This document shows, one piece after another, positions 23,242 to 32,218 of a stretch of 64,000 nucleotides of DNA (position 1 is the stretch's first letter; every line of letters starts with the position of its first letter). Origin of the DNA: Pseudacidovorax sp. RU35E. GTDB lineage: Bacteria > Pseudomonadota > Gammaproteobacteria > Burkholderiales > Burkholderiaceae_C. The notes beneath the pieces were generated by a model. It saw only the letters and a program-made list of their open reading frames with translations, had not been told where the DNA came from and searched no databases. The DNA is taken from contig NZ_FTMY01000003.1 in NCBI RefSeq assembly GCF_900156165.1, forward strand, positions 124,001-188,000, read 5' to 3'. Position numbers and translations under genes: made by a program.

Positions 23242-24069
23242 ATGGCACCCCTCATGAAAGTCCTGTTCCTCGGTTACGGCAACATGGGCCGCGCCCTCGG
23301 CGAGGCCTGGCGCGACAGCGGTCGCGTCCAGACCCTGCTGGCCATCGATCCCGCGCCCCTTCCCGAAGGCGCTGCGCCGGTACCCGGTCGGCATGCCAGC
23401 GTGCAGTCGCTGCAATCGGCGGGCGATGCGGCGGGCGGTGTGGACCTGGTGGTCGTGGCCGTCAAGCCGGCCATGGCGGCGGACGCCCTGCGGGCGCTGC
23501 CGGCCGACTGGCTGGCCCAGGCCGTCGTAGTGAGCGTGGCCGCGGGCGTCACCGTCGCCACGCTCGAAGCCGCCCTGCCCCTGGGCACGCCGGTCATCCG
23601 CGTGATGCCCAACACGCCGGCCATGCTGCGCGCCGGCTGCACCGGCCTCTATGCCGCGCCGGGCGTGGACGAAGCCCGGCGGGAGCAGGTCGGCGCCCTG
23701 TTCGCCACCGTGGGCAGTGCGCACTGGGTGGACCAGGAATCGCAGATCGACCTGGTCACCGCCATCAGCGGCAGCGGCCCCGCCTACTACCACCTGTTCA
23801 GTGAGGCGCTGGCGCAGGCCGGCGTGGCGCTGGGCCTGGCGCCCGAGCTGGCCCGTGCCCTGACGGCCGACACGGCCTGGGGTGCCGCCGCGCTGCAGCA
23901 CCAGCCGGATGCCGACTTCGCGGCCTTGCGCCGCGCCGTCACCTCACCCAACGGCACCACGGCGGCGGCCATCGCTGTGTTCGAAGAGGGCGAGGCCCTG
24001 CGCGCGCTGGTGAAGAAGGCGGCCGAGGCGGCGCACCGGCGCGCCGTCGAACTTTCGGCCGGCGGCTGA
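23242..24069 (+). CDS. proC: Pyrroline-5-carboxylate reductase
   Basis: Final enzyme of proline synthesis, reducing 1-pyrroline-5-carboxylate with NAD(P)H. The 275-aa protein has the N-terminal Rossmann motif GYGNMG, the VKP segment (VVVAVKPAMA), MPNTPAMLRAGCTGLYA, and the family signature ISGSGPAYYHLFSEALAQAGVALGL near the C-terminal domain. A second in-frame ATG at 23254 (MKVLFLGYGNMG) is an equally plausible start; neither has a strong ribosome-binding site. A terminator lies just upstream, so it is probably transcribed on its own. Confidence 0.95.
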   Translation: MAPLMKVLFLGYGNMGRALGEAWRDSGRVQTLLAIDPAPLPEGAAPVPGRHASVQSLQSAGDAAGGVDLVVVAVKPAMAADALRALPADWLAQAVVVSVAAGVTVATLEAALPLGTPVIRVMPNTPAMLRAGCTGLYAAPGVDEARREQVGALFATVGSAHWVDQESQIDLVTAISGSGPAYYHLFSEALAQAGVALGLAPELARALTADTAWGAAALQHQPDADFAALRRAVTSPNGTTAAAIAVFEEGEALRALVKKAAEAAHRRAVELSAGG

Positions 24070-24165
24070 GCGCGCGTCTGCGCTGCCGCTCGCACCGCCG
24101 GCGCCTGTTCCAAAGCGGCATGCGGCCCGCCCGCAGGCCGCAGGCCGAACGCAGGCGCTGGAAGT

Positions 24166-24966
24166 TCAGGCCGCGCGCCGCGCCAGGAAGTCCAGCACCG
24201 CCGCGTTGAACGCCCGCGGCTGTTCGAAATAGGCCGAGTGCCCCGCATCGGCCACCACCACCAGTTCGCTGCCGGCCACCCGTTCGTGGAACTCGCGGGC
24301 CACGGCCACCGGCACGATCGGGTCCTGATCGCCCACGACGAACAGCGTCGGGCAAGCCAGCCCATCCAGCGCCGTCAGCGGAATGAGCCGCCCCGGCGCC
24401 ATCAGTCCCTGCAGCGCCGCGCCCCAGTCGGCGGCGGGAATCGAATGGGCGCTGGGGTTGAAGTGGTTGATCTGCGCGTAGAGCGCGGCCTTTTCCGGTT
24501 CATGGTCCAGGAACCAGCGCCCCAGCGAGCGCTGCTCGATGCTCACCGCCTTCTGCGAGAGCTGGCGCGTGGCCAGGATGTCGAGCAGCACCGGATGGTC
24601 CACCGCCATCGACGTGTCGCAGGCCGCGAAGGCCGCCACCCGCCCGGGATGCGTCAGCGCGAGCTTCAGTCCGATCATGCCGCCCAGCGACTGGCCGACC
24701 ACCCGCACTTGGTCGATGCCCTCCCGGTCGAGGATGGCGATCACGTCGTCCACGAACAGCGCCAGATCGAACTCCGTCAGCGGCGCCGCCGAGCGTCCGA
24801 AGCAGCGGATGTCCATCGTCAGGCAGCTGTACCGGCCGGCGAAGGCCGGCAGCTGCTGCCACCAGGTGGCGGCGTTGGAGCCGGCGCCGTGGCAGAACAG
24901 CATGGCCGGGCCGTCGCCCTGGCGTTCGTAGTAGATGGCGCGGCCGTGGGAAGTGACGAAGGGCAT
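24166..24966 (-). CDS. Alpha/beta-hydrolase (enol-lactonase or esterase-like)
   Basis: Soluble hydrolase of 266 aa. The catalytic triad is visible as Ser93 in GQSLGG, an Asp in VVGDQDPIVP and a His in DAGHSAYFEQP, with the oxyanion-hole motif CHGAG near residues 25-29. The length and PLTALDG.. layout resemble 3-oxoadipate enol-lactonase-type hydrolases, but the substrate cannot be told. It is 31 bp downstream of a Bug solute-receptor gene on the same strand, so it may act on the compound taken up. A LysR regulator is divergent from the pair. Confidence 0.85.
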   Translation of the reverse strand: MPFVTSHGRAIYYERQGDGPAMLFCHGAGSNAATWWQQLPAFAGRYSCLTMDIRCFGRSAAPLTEFDLALFVDDVIAILDREGIDQVRVVGQSLGGMIGLKLALTHPGRVAAFAACDTSMAVDHPVLLDILATRQLSQKAVSIEQRSLGRWFLDHEPEKAALYAQINHFNPSAHSIPAADWGAALQGLMAPGRLIPLTALDGLACPTLFVVGDQDPIVPVAVAREFHERVAGSELVVVADAGHSAYFEQPRAFNAAVLDFLARRAA

Positions 24967-24997
24967 GGTGGTCGGACGGGAAGGAAGAGGAAGGACC

Positions 24998-25987
24998 TCA
25001 GTTGGCCTTGAGGTTGAGGCTGCGCACCAGCTGGCCCCAGCGCGCGGTGTCGCTGCGCACCAGCTGCGTGTACTGCTCGGGCGTGGTGGACAGCACCGTC
25101 ATGCCCTCGAATTCGAGCTGCCTGCGGGTGGCCGGATCGGCCAGGGCGGCCATGAGTGCCTCATGCAGCCGCCGCACGACGGGCGCAGGCGTGCCCTTGG
25201 GGGCCGACAGGCCGATCCAGGCGCTGACCGTGAGCTGTGGATAGCCCAGCTCGGCAAAGGTGGGCACCTGCGGGGCCAGCGGGCTGCGCTGCGCGCTGGA
25301 GACCGCCAGCACCTTGAGCTTGCCGGCCTGCACCGGGGCCAGCGCGCTGTTGGAGGGGATGACGATCAGCGGCACCACGCCGGCCAGCACGTCCTGCAGC
25401 GCGGGTGCGCCGCCCTTGTAGGGCACATGCGTCAGCTTCACGCCGGTGGCCCGCTGCAGCTGTTCCATCACCAGGTGGCCGGTGCTGCCCGCGCCCGAGC
25501 TGGCGTAGTCGAACCTGCCCGGCGCGGCCTTGGCCTGCTGCACGAAGTCGGCGAAGTCCCTGAAGCCGGCGTCGGGCCGCGCCACCAGCCATTGGGCGCC
25601 CTCGCCGATGCTGCCGATGTGCTCGAAGTCCCGCACGATGTCGAAGCCGATGCCGTCGTACATGGACTGGGCGATGGCGTTGAGCGAGCCGGTGGCCACC
25701 AGCGTGTAGCCATCGGGTGGCGCCGAAGCCGCCATCTGCGTGCCGACGATGTTGCCGGCGCTGGCCTTGTTGTCGATCACCACCGGCTGCTTCAGGGTCT
25801 GGCCCATGTGCTGGGCCAGCGGCCGGATGGTGCGGTCGTAGGGGCCGCCGGCCGGGGCCGGCACGATGATGCGGATGGGGCGGCTGGGCCAGTCGGCGCT
25901 GCCCTGGGCGTGCGCCGTGGTGGCCGTGGCGAGCAGGGCGCCCAGGGCGGCAAGCGCGCGCCGGCGGTCGGGGGAATGCATGGTCAT
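24998..25987 (-). CDS. Bug-family (TTT) solute-binding receptor
   Basis: Periplasmic tricarboxylate-type substrate-binding protein of 329 aa. It has a signal peptide with an RRR start (cleavage after AHA-Q). The TTT/Bug signatures are present: WPSRPIRIIVPAPAGGPYD, VVIDNKASAGNIVG, PDGYTLV and LTHVPYKGG. The ATG at 25987 is chosen because CAGGAGA lies just upstream. No TctA/TctB membrane subunits are nearby, as is usual for the expanded Bug families of Burkholderiales. It is followed by a hydrolase gene and is divergent from a LysR gene. Confidence 0.93.
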   Translation of the reverse strand: MTMHSPDRRRALAALGALLATATTAHAQGSADWPSRPIRIIVPAPAGGPYDRTIRPLAQHMGQTLKQPVVIDNKASAGNIVGTQMAASAPPDGYTLVATGSLNAIAQSMYDGIGFDIVRDFEHIGSIGEGAQWLVARPDAGFRDFADFVQQAKAAPGRFDYASSGAGSTGHLVMEQLQRATGVKLTHVPYKGGAPALQDVLAGVVPLIVIPSNSALAPVQAGKLKVLAVSSAQRSPLAPQVPTFAELGYPQLTVSAWIGLSAPKGTPAPVVRRLHEALMAALADPATRRQLEFEGMTVLSTTPEQYTQLVRSDTARWGQLVRSLNLKAN

Positions 25988-26046
25988 GTCTCCTGGAATG
26001 GCGCGTGGACGCGCTCGTGTGTCTGCGGATCGAGCCCGCATCTTCA

Positions 26047-26106
26047 TCGCCGCAGCGATCAGTGACCAATTAAATCGGGCGCCCAGTCATTAGACTTTGC
26101 GATGGC
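26047..26106. promoter_or_regulatory. Divergent promoter region with LysR-type dyad
   Basis: Just before the LysR start lies an interrupted dyad TGAC (26063-26066) ... GTCA (26086-26089) flanking an AATTAAAT segment and GGGCGCCC palindrome. It is the most AT-rich part of the 119-bp gap and the likely LysR operator. Confidence 0.4.
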
Positions 26107-27093
26107 ATGACGACCCCGCCCCCGGCCACCACCCTGCTCAACCGCCTGCTCGCCCGCGGCAAGTTCCGCCATGTGCAGGTGCTGCTGCAGCTGGCGGAGC
26201 TGGGCAGCGTGCAGCGCACGGCCGACGCCATCGGCATGACCCAGTCCGCCGTCACCCAGACGCTGGCCTACCTGGAGCGGCTGCTCGACGTGCGCCTGTT
26301 CGAGCGCCATGCCCGCGGCGTGCGGCCCACGCCGGCCTGCACCGACCTGCTGCCGGTGGCCCGCCAGCTGATGCTGGGCATGGCCGACGTGGCCGGCGCG
26401 GTGGACGCGCGGCGGCGCCAGGGCCTGGGCTTCGTGCGGGTGCTCGCGTCGGTGTCCGCCATCCATGGCGTGCTTGTGGACGCCCTGCCCGCCTTCGCCC
26501 GGGCGCAGCCGGCCATCCGGGTGCAGCTGGCCGAAGCCGAGGGCGAGGACCAGCTGCTGGCCATTGCCCGCGCCGAGGTCGACCTGGTGGTCTGCCGTCG
26601 GCCGGGCGCCATGCCGCAGGGCTGGGAATTCCATGCGTTGCGCGAGGACCGCTTTGCCGTGGTCTGCCGTGCGGACCATCCGCTGCTGGCCGATGCCGCC
26701 GTCTCCGGCGCCTCACCTGCGGCCGGGCTGCCGGCCGACCAGGCCTGGGCGGCGCTGGCGGCCCATCCCTGGCTGCTGCTGCCGGCCGGTGTGGCCGCAC
26801 GCGGGCATTTCGATGCGCTGTGCGAGCGCTTCGGCCGCACGCCGCCGATCTACCCGGTCAGCACCCGCTCGCTGCCGCTCATGGGCTGGCTGCTGCGCCA
26901 CCAGCCGCTGCTGGCGCTGCTGCCGCTGAACCTGGCGCGGCCCTGGCTGGCGACCGGCGAGTTGCGCGAGCTGGCACTGCCCGACATGGCCGCCATCGAG
27001 CCCATCGGCCTGCTGCAGCCGCAGTCGGGCGTGGGCGAGGCGGCCCTGGCGCTCAGCGACTTCCTGCGCCGGCGGATCGGGGCCGGTGACTGA
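26107..27093 (+). CDS. LysR-family regulator of the Bug/hydrolase pair
   Basis: DNA-binding regulator of 328 aa. The winged helix-turn-helix is at about residues 22-80 (VQVLLQLAELGSVQRTADAI, SAVTQTLAYLERLLDVRLFER), followed by the periplasmic-binding-like effector domain. It is divergent from the Bug receptor and hydrolase genes across a 119-bp gap, the standard LysR arrangement, so those are its likely targets. The inducer is unknown. The ATG at 26107 sits only a few bases from the likely operator, so a slightly later start is possible. Confidence 0.9.
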   Translation: MTTPPPATTLLNRLLARGKFRHVQVLLQLAELGSVQRTADAIGMTQSAVTQTLAYLERLLDVRLFERHARGVRPTPACTDLLPVARQLMLGMADVAGAVDARRRQGLGFVRVLASVSAIHGVLVDALPAFARAQPAIRVQLAEAEGEDQLLAIARAEVDLVVCRRPGAMPQGWEFHALREDRFAVVCRADHPLLADAAVSGASPAAGLPADQAWAALAAHPWLLLPAGVAARGHFDALCERFGRTPPIYPVSTRSLPLMGWLLRHQPLLALLPLNLARPWLATGELRELALPDMAAIEPIGLLQPQSGVGEAALALSDFLRRRIGAGD

Positions 27094-27180
27094 ACGGCCG
27101 ACCGGCCTGCGGGGCCGGCGCGGGATCACGGGGCGCAAATGGCCGGGCAAACGGCGGCCGACCGCCGCGGTGCTGACGGC

Positions 27181-28080
27181 TCAGGTCGCTGCCTGCCCCA
27201 CCAGCCATTGCCGGAACAGCGCGAGCGCCGGCCGCGCATCCTCCACGGCCGGCTCCACCAGATAGTGGCTGCGCTCCCCGCGCAGCGGGCGCGGACAGGC
27301 GATGGCCAGCTCGCCGCGGGCCAGTTCGGCCTCGATCAGCAGCGGCGGCAGCAGCGCGATGCCCAGCCCGTGCGCTGCCGCCACCGCCAGCATCGAGAAG
27401 AGCTCGTAGCGCGGCCCGGCGCCGCCGCGCGGGTTGTCCACGCCCTGCGCCTCGAACCACTGCCGCCAGCCGTCGGGCCGGGTGCTCTGCTGCAGCAGCG
27501 GCAGGCGCGCGACCTGCGCGGGCGTGAGGGCGGCGCGGCCGTCCATCAGCGCGGGGCAGCACACGGGCACCACCTCCTCGTGCCGCAGCAGGGTGTGGCG
27601 TGTGCCGGCCCAGGTGGCGGCCTGCTGCGGCGTGCCGGTGTAGAGCGCGGCGTCGAAGGGCGTGTCGTTGAAGAGGAAGGGCCGCGTCTGCGTCTCGATG
27701 TGGACGGTGATGTCCGGATGCGCCTTCGCCAGCAGCGGCAGCCGCGGGATCAGCCAGCGCGTGGCCAGCGTGGGCACGGCCGCCAATTGCAGCGAGCCGC
27801 CGGCGCCCTGGCGGGCCATGGCGTCCAGCGTGTCGCGCTCCATGGCGTCGAGCTGGCGGCGGATCTGCCGCGCGTAGTCAGCGCCCGCTGCCGTCAGCTG
27901 CACGCCGTGGCGGGTGCGGCGGAACAGCGCCAGTCCCATGAAGGCCTCCAGCGCGCCGATCTGGCGCGAGACGGCGCTTTGCGTCAGGGCCAGCTCTTCG
28001 GCGGCGCGGGTGTAGCTCTCGTGCCGGGCCGCGGCCTCGAAGCAGGCCAGCGCCTGGGTGGAGGGGATCTTGCGTCGCAT
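27181..28080 (-). CDS. LysR-family regulator (GcvA-like), divergent from gcdH
   Basis: 299-aa LysR-type regulator of the GcvA subgroup: MRRKIPSTQALACFEAAARH then SYTRAAEELALTQSAVSRQI, a typical helix-turn-helix at residues 20-60. The effector domain contains the PRLPLLAKAHPDI segment. I chose the ATG at 28080 on family alignment; the frame is open upstream. It is divergent from the acyl-CoA dehydrogenase across 208 bp. In related bacteria such a regulator sits next to gcdH and a CaiB-type CoA-transferase, so it probably controls glutarate or glutaryl-CoA use. The effector is unknown. Confidence 0.92.
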   Translation of the reverse strand: MRRKIPSTQALACFEAAARHESYTRAAEELALTQSAVSRQIGALEAFMGLALFRRTRHGVQLTAAGADYARQIRRQLDAMERDTLDAMARQGAGGSLQLAAVPTLATRWLIPRLPLLAKAHPDITVHIETQTRPFLFNDTPFDAALYTGTPQQAATWAGTRHTLLRHEEVVPVCCPALMDGRAALTPAQVARLPLLQQSTRPDGWRQWFEAQGVDNPRGGAGPRYELFSMLAVAAAHGLGIALLPPLLIEAELARGELAIACPRPLRGERSHYLVEPAVEDARPALALFRQWLVGQAAT

Positions 28081-28288
28081 GGTCCAGTTCAGCGGTGAAG
28101 GTATGCCGTCGCTACATAGTTGATGGCCACTTGTCACCTTGGACCATCCGCGGCGCATTGTCGCCAGATATGCCAGGTGCGCATGTCTGGGTGCCGATTT
28201 CTCGTTTGCGCCGCTCTGCGTGCCGGGCGTACGATGCCGCGCATCCCCCGCAACCTGCAGCCGCTCACGCGCACGGAGACCGCACACC

Positions 28289-29485
28289 ATGGCCACCAAA
28301 GCCGCCTTCCACTGGGACGATCCCTTCCTCCTCGACCAGCAACTGACCGACGACGAACGCGCCGTGCGCGAGGCGGCCAACGCCTACTGCCAGGACAAGC
28401 TGGCGCCGCGCGTGCTCGAGATGTTCCGCGGCGAGAAGACCGACCTGTCGATCTTCCGCGAGATGGGCGAGCTGGGCCTGCTGGGCCCGACCATCCCCGA
28501 GCAGTACGGCGGCCCCGGCCTCAACTACGTCTGCTACGGCCTGATCGCCCGTGAGGTCGAGCGCGTCGATTCCGGCTACCGCTCCATGGCCAGCGTGCAG
28601 TCCTCGCTGGTGATGGTGCCGATCTACGAATTCGGCACCGAGGCGCAGAAGCAGAAGTACCTGCCCAAGCTGGCCAGCGGTGAATTCATCGGCTGCTTCG
28701 GCCTGACCGAGCCCGACCACGGCTCCGATCCCGGCAGCATGGCCACCCGCGCCTACAAGACCGACGGTGGCTACCGCCTCAAGGGCAACAAGATGTGGAT
28801 CACCAACTCGCCGGTGGCCGACGTCTTCGTCGTCTGGGCGAAGGAAGTGAGCGAGGGCGGCGCCGTCGGCCCCATCCGCGGCTTCGTGCTCGAGAAGGGC
28901 ATGAAGGGCCTGTCGGCCCCGGCCATCCACGGCAAGGTGGGCCTGCGCGCCTCGATCACCGGCGAGATCGTCATGGACGACGTCTTCGTGCCCGAAGAGA
29001 ACGCCTTCCCCGAAGTGCAGGGCCTGAAAGGCCCCTTCACCTGCCTGAACAGCGCCCGCTACGGCATCAGCTGGGGCGCCATCGGCGCGGCCGAGGACTG
29101 CTTCCACCGCGCCCGCCAGTACGTGCTGGACCGCAAGCAGTTCGGCCGGCCGCTCGCCGCCAACCAGCTGATCCAGAAGAAGCTGGCCGACATGCAGACC
29201 GAGATCACGCTGGGCCTGCAGGGCAGCCTGCGCCTGGGCCGCATGAAGGACGAGGGCATCGCCGCCGTCGAGATCACCTCGATCATGAAGCGCAACAACT
29301 GCGGCAAGTCGCTGGACATCGCCCGCCTGGCGCGCGACATGATGGGCGGCAACGGCATCAGCGACGAGTTCGGCGTGGCCCGCCACCTGGTGAACCTGGA
29401 GGTGGTCAACACCTATGAGGGCACGCACGACGTGCACGCGCTCATCCTGGGCCGCGCGATCACCGGCATCGCAGCTTTCAGCTGA
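28289..29485 (+). CDS. gcdH: Glutaryl-CoA dehydrogenase
   Basis: FAD-dependent dehydrogenase converting glutaryl-CoA to crotonyl-CoA and CO2 in lysine, tryptophan and glutarate catabolism. The 398-aa protein has the acyl-CoA dehydrogenase segments [34 protein letters not shown] and the C-terminal [11 protein letters not shown]. The catalytic glutamate is E377 in [20 protein letters not shown], a GCDH-typical ending. The ATG at 28289 follows CGGAGAC. It shares a promoter region with the divergent LysR gene, and the CoA-transferase gene follows on the same strand. Confidence 0.95.
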   Translation: MATKAAFHWDDPFLLDQQLTDDERAVREAANAYCQDKLAPRVLEMFRGEKTDLSIFREMGELGLLGPTIPEQYGGPGLNYVCYGLIAREVERVDSGYRSMASVQSSLVMVPIYEFGTEAQKQKYLPKLASGEFIGCFGLTEPDHGSDPGSMATRAYKTDGGYRLKGNKMWITNSPVADVFVVWAKEVSEGGAVGPIRGFVLEKGMKGLSAPAIHGKVGLRASITGEIVMDDVFVPEENAFPEVQGLKGPFTCLNSARYGISWGAIGAAEDCFHRARQYVLDRKQFGRPLAANQLIQKKLADMQTEITLGLQGSLRLGRMKDEGIAAVEITSIMKRNNCGKSLDIARLARDMMGGNGISDEFGVARHLVNLEVVNTYEGTHDVHALILGRAITGIAAFS

Positions 29486-29504
29486 TCGCGACAACCTCCA
29501 GGCT

Positions 29505-29610
29505 GCGCGCTTCGCGCTCCGCCACCCCCCTTTTGCTGCGCGAAGGGGGCGCACCCGGCGGCCCGGCAAAGCCGGTTCCGCGGGTGCCCGCGAACGGGCA
29601 TCGCTGCGCT
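29505..29610 (+). repeat. REP-like double-hairpin intergenic sequence
   Basis: Between gcdH and the CoA-transferase gene are two adjacent inverted repeats. The first is CCCCCTT (29526-29532) with AAGGGGG (29543-29549). The second is nested, with outer arms GCACCCG (29551-29557) and CGGGTGC (29581-29587) and inner arms CCGGC (29563-29567) and GCCGG (29571-29575). The layout resembles repetitive extragenic palindromes; it could act as an mRNA stabiliser or attenuator between the two genes. Confidence 0.55.
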
Positions 29611-29648
29611 TGCCTTGGCAAACACCTTCCTTGCACCCTTCGCTGCCC

Positions 29649-30893
29649 ATGACCGATTCCTCTCGAACCGCCGCGCTCGACGGCATCAAGGTCCTCGACC
29701 TGTCCCGCGTGCTCGCGGGCCCCTGGTGCACCCAGATCCTCGCGGACCTGGGGGCGGACGTGGTCAAGATCGAGCGGCCCGGCGTGGGCGACGACACCCG
29801 CAGCTGGGGCCCGCCCTTCCTCAAGGACGCGGAGGGCCAGGACACCACGCAGTCCACCTACTTCACCGCCTGCAACCGCAACAAGCGCAGCATGACGGTG
29901 GACATGGCCTCGGCCGAGGGCCAGCAGATCCTGCGCCGCATGGCGGCCGAGGCCGACGTGGTGGTCGAGAACTTCAAGACCGGCGGTCTGGCCCAGTACG
30001 GGCTGGACTACGCCGGTCTGCGCGCGCTCAACCCGCGGCTGGTGTACTGCAGCGTCACCGGCTTCGGCCACGACGGCCCCTATGCCGAGCGTGCCGGCTA
30101 CGACCTGATGATCCAGGCCATGAGCGGCATGATGAGCATCACCGGTCGGCCCGACGCCGAGCCTGGCGGCGGCCCGCTGCGGGTGGGCGTGGCGCTGATC
30201 GACCTGTTCACTGGCTGCTATGCCTCCACCGCCATCCTGGCCGCGCTGCGTGCGCGCGAGGCCAGCGGCGAAGGCCAGCACATCGACATGGCGCTGCTGG
30301 ACGTGTCCATGGCCATCCTGGCCAACCAGGCCACCGCCTTCCTCAACACCGGCAAGCCACCGCAGCGCCAGGGCAACACGCACCCCAGCCTCGCGCCCTA
30401 CCAGGACATCGCCACTCGGGATGGATCGATGCTGCTGGCGATCGGCAACAACGGCCAGTTCGCCCGCTTCTGCGAGGCGGCCGGCCATGCCGAATGGGCG
30501 GCCGACGAGCGCTTTGCCAGCAACACCCTGCGCGTGACGCACCGCGCCGAGCTGATCGCGTTGATGGAAGCCGTGACCCGCACCCGCACCACCGCCGAGT
30601 GGGTGACCCTGCTCGAAGACAAGGCCGTGCCCTGCGGCCCCATCAACGACATCGGCCAGGCCTTCGGCGACGCGCAGGTCCAGGCGCGCGGCCTGGCCGT
30701 CACGCTGCCGCGCGACGCGGGCGACGGCATCGAAGCCATCACCGGCGTGGCCAGCCCGCTGCGCCTGACCGCCACGCCGCCCGTGCTGCGCCGTGCGCCG
30801 CCGGCGCTGGGGCAGCACACGGACGAGGTGCTGGCGGAACTGGGCTTTTCTGCGGACGAGGTTGCCCGACTGAAGGCCGAATCCGTCGTTTAG
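29649..30893 (+). CDS. CaiB/BaiF (class III) CoA-transferase
   Basis: Class III CoA-transferase of 414 aa. The N-terminal signature DGIKVLDLSRVLAGPWCTQILADLGADVVKIE is cut here only for length. The catalytic aspartate is predicted at D152 in AGYDLMIQ, and GEGQHIDMALLDV and LAPYQ follow. Next to gcdH and a GcvA-like regulator this is most likely a succinyl-CoA (or hydroxymethylglutaryl-CoA):glutarate CoA-transferase that activates glutarate for GcdH. The ATG at 29649 is the first to give the family N-terminus; upstream sequence is the REP-like region. Confidence 0.92.
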   Translation: MTDSSRTAALDGIKVLDLSRVLAGPWCTQILADLGADVVKIERPGVGDDTRSWGPPFLKDAEGQDTTQSTYFTACNRNKRSMTVDMASAEGQQILRRMAAEADVVVENFKTGGLAQYGLDYAGLRALNPRLVYCSVTGFGHDGPYAERAGYDLMIQAMSGMMSITGRPDAEPGGGPLRVGVALIDLFTGCYASTAILAALRAREASGEGQHIDMALLDVSMAILANQATAFLNTGKPPQRQGNTHPSLAPYQDIATRDGSMLLAIGNNGQFARFCEAAGHAEWAADERFASNTLRVTHRAELIALMEAVTRTRTTAEWVTLLEDKAVPCGPINDIGQAFGDAQVQARGLAVTLPRDAGDGIEAITGVASPLRLTATPPVLRRAPPALGQHTDEVLAELGFSADEVARLKAESVV

Positions 30894-30949
30894 TCCAGAT
30901 GCCTCGGTGCAGGCGGGCATGGCAACAAGGCCGTCCCTAGAATTGCGCG

Positions 30950-31720
30950 ATGGACATGCAATCGGTCAGCCTGAGCCTCCACGATGAGTCGGAAGGCTAC
31001 GAAATCTCGCCAGCGCGCGTGCCGATGGCCGTCCTGCGCAACTTCACCAAGGACGTCGACGACTTCCTGAAGGGCGACTCGGGCGAGATCGACACCGCTT
31101 CATTGGCGGTCTCCGTGGTCCATGGTTCGATTGGCATCTGCACGGAGCCTATTGCGCATGCCGGGCTGTTCGCCGATCTGCGCAGGCTCAGCACGTCAGC
31201 GCTGCTGGACGGCATCGATGTGCGCCGCCGCAAGGTCGTCGAGCGCTGGCAGAAGATGGCGCGCTTGCACCGCAAACTGTGGATCACCGTTTCCACCCCA
31301 GCCCTTGCACAGCCTTTGGTGGTGTCGGCTGCCACCGATTTCCGGGCCGATGATGCCGATCAATGGGTGCGCGTGGAGCGCTATCTGCAAGGCGAGGTGG
31401 TGGAGATGGGAGGAACGCGGACCGTCAATGCCCATATCCGCCTGCCCGATGGTCGCACACTGATCGCGGAATCCAGCCGCGAGGTCTTCCGCAGCGACAA
31501 GGTCAACCGTCTCTACAAGGTGGCCATGGCGCGCATCGTTGCGGAATACAACGTCGAGACCCGCCAATACCGGGACGTCCGGTTGCTGGGCTTCGAGGAG
31601 CATCACAACGCCCTGGACGAAGCGTCTCTTGCACGCTTGACCGAACGGGGGGCGAAAGCCTGGAAGGACGTCCCCTCGGCATCGAGCTGGGTCGACGACA
31701 TGAGGGAGAACAAGGCTTGA
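30950..31720 (+). CDS. Hypothetical 256-aa protein coupled to a PIN-domain gene
   Basis: I do not recognise this protein. It is 256 residues, soluble, with no signal peptide or transmembrane segment, mixed alpha/beta, and a long C-terminal helix-rich end. Its stop overlaps the start of the following PIN-domain gene (TTGA, 1-2 nt), so the two are translationally coupled. The local base composition is visibly less GC-rich than neighbouring genes, which suggests acquisition by transfer. It is much longer than a usual antitoxin but occupies the antitoxin position. No ribosome-binding site is strong at the ATG 30950. Confidence 0.75.
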   Translation: MDMQSVSLSLHDESEGYEISPARVPMAVLRNFTKDVDDFLKGDSGEIDTASLAVSVVHGSIGICTEPIAHAGLFADLRRLSTSALLDGIDVRRRKVVERWQKMARLHRKLWITVSTPALAQPLVVSAATDFRADDADQWVRVERYLQGEVVEMGGTRTVNAHIRLPDGRTLIAESSREVFRSDKVNRLYKVAMARIVAEYNVETRQYRDVRLLGFEEHHNALDEASLARLTERGAKAWKDVPSASSWVDDMRENKA

Positions 31721-32196
31721 TTTCCATTCTTCTGGATACGAGCTTCCTCATCACATTGGCGGACCCTGCCAGGGCGCATCACCAGACGGCCCTGCTTTAC
31801 TTTCGCGAAGCGCTCCAGAGGGCGTGTCCGTTGTACCTGTCGTCGATCGTGGCGTCGGAGTTCCAGGTCAAGCAGGCCGTGACGGATCTGCCGCTGCGCA
31901 ATCTGCAGGTGTTGCCGTTCAACATCGACCATGCGATGACCGCCGGCCAGCTCATGCGTTCGCTGCAGCGGGATCGCGAAGACGACCGTGCAGCGGTGAA
32001 AGACGACATCAAACTGATCGGCCAGATGGTCTGCGAGTCGATCACGCATCTGCTGACCGAGGACCGCAACCTCGCCGCCAAGCATCTGGCACGTCTGCAC
32101 GCGCAGGGATTGACGACAGCCAAGGCTGTTCTGTTGGCAGACGGCTTCGAGACCGATTGGTTCGAAGGCGGGCAGCGTCGGCTGCTCGGGGATTGA
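31717..32196 (+). CDS. PIN-domain protein (putative toxin nuclease), TTG start
   Basis: 159-aa protein with the PIN-fold acidic set D7 (ISILLDTSF), E48 (ASEFQ), D96/D97 and D116 (LLTEDRN). It would be a Mg-dependent RNase. The start is TTG at 31717, supported by an AGGGAGAA purine stretch and by overlap with the stop of the upstream gene. The upstream 256-aa protein is the candidate antitoxin or partner. PIN proteins also occur outside toxin-antitoxin systems, so toxicity is inferred. Lower GC than neighbours. Confidence 0.78.
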   Translation: MISILLDTSFLITLADPARAHHQTALLYFREALQRACPLYLSSIVASEFQVKQAVTDLPLRNLQVLPFNIDHAMTAGQLMRSLQRDREDDRAAVKDDIKLIGQMVCESITHLLTEDRNLAAKHLARLHAQGLTTAKAVLLADGFETDWFEGGQRRLLGD

Positions 32197-32218
32197 GGCC
32201 AAGTAAGCAGCGGCGGCT

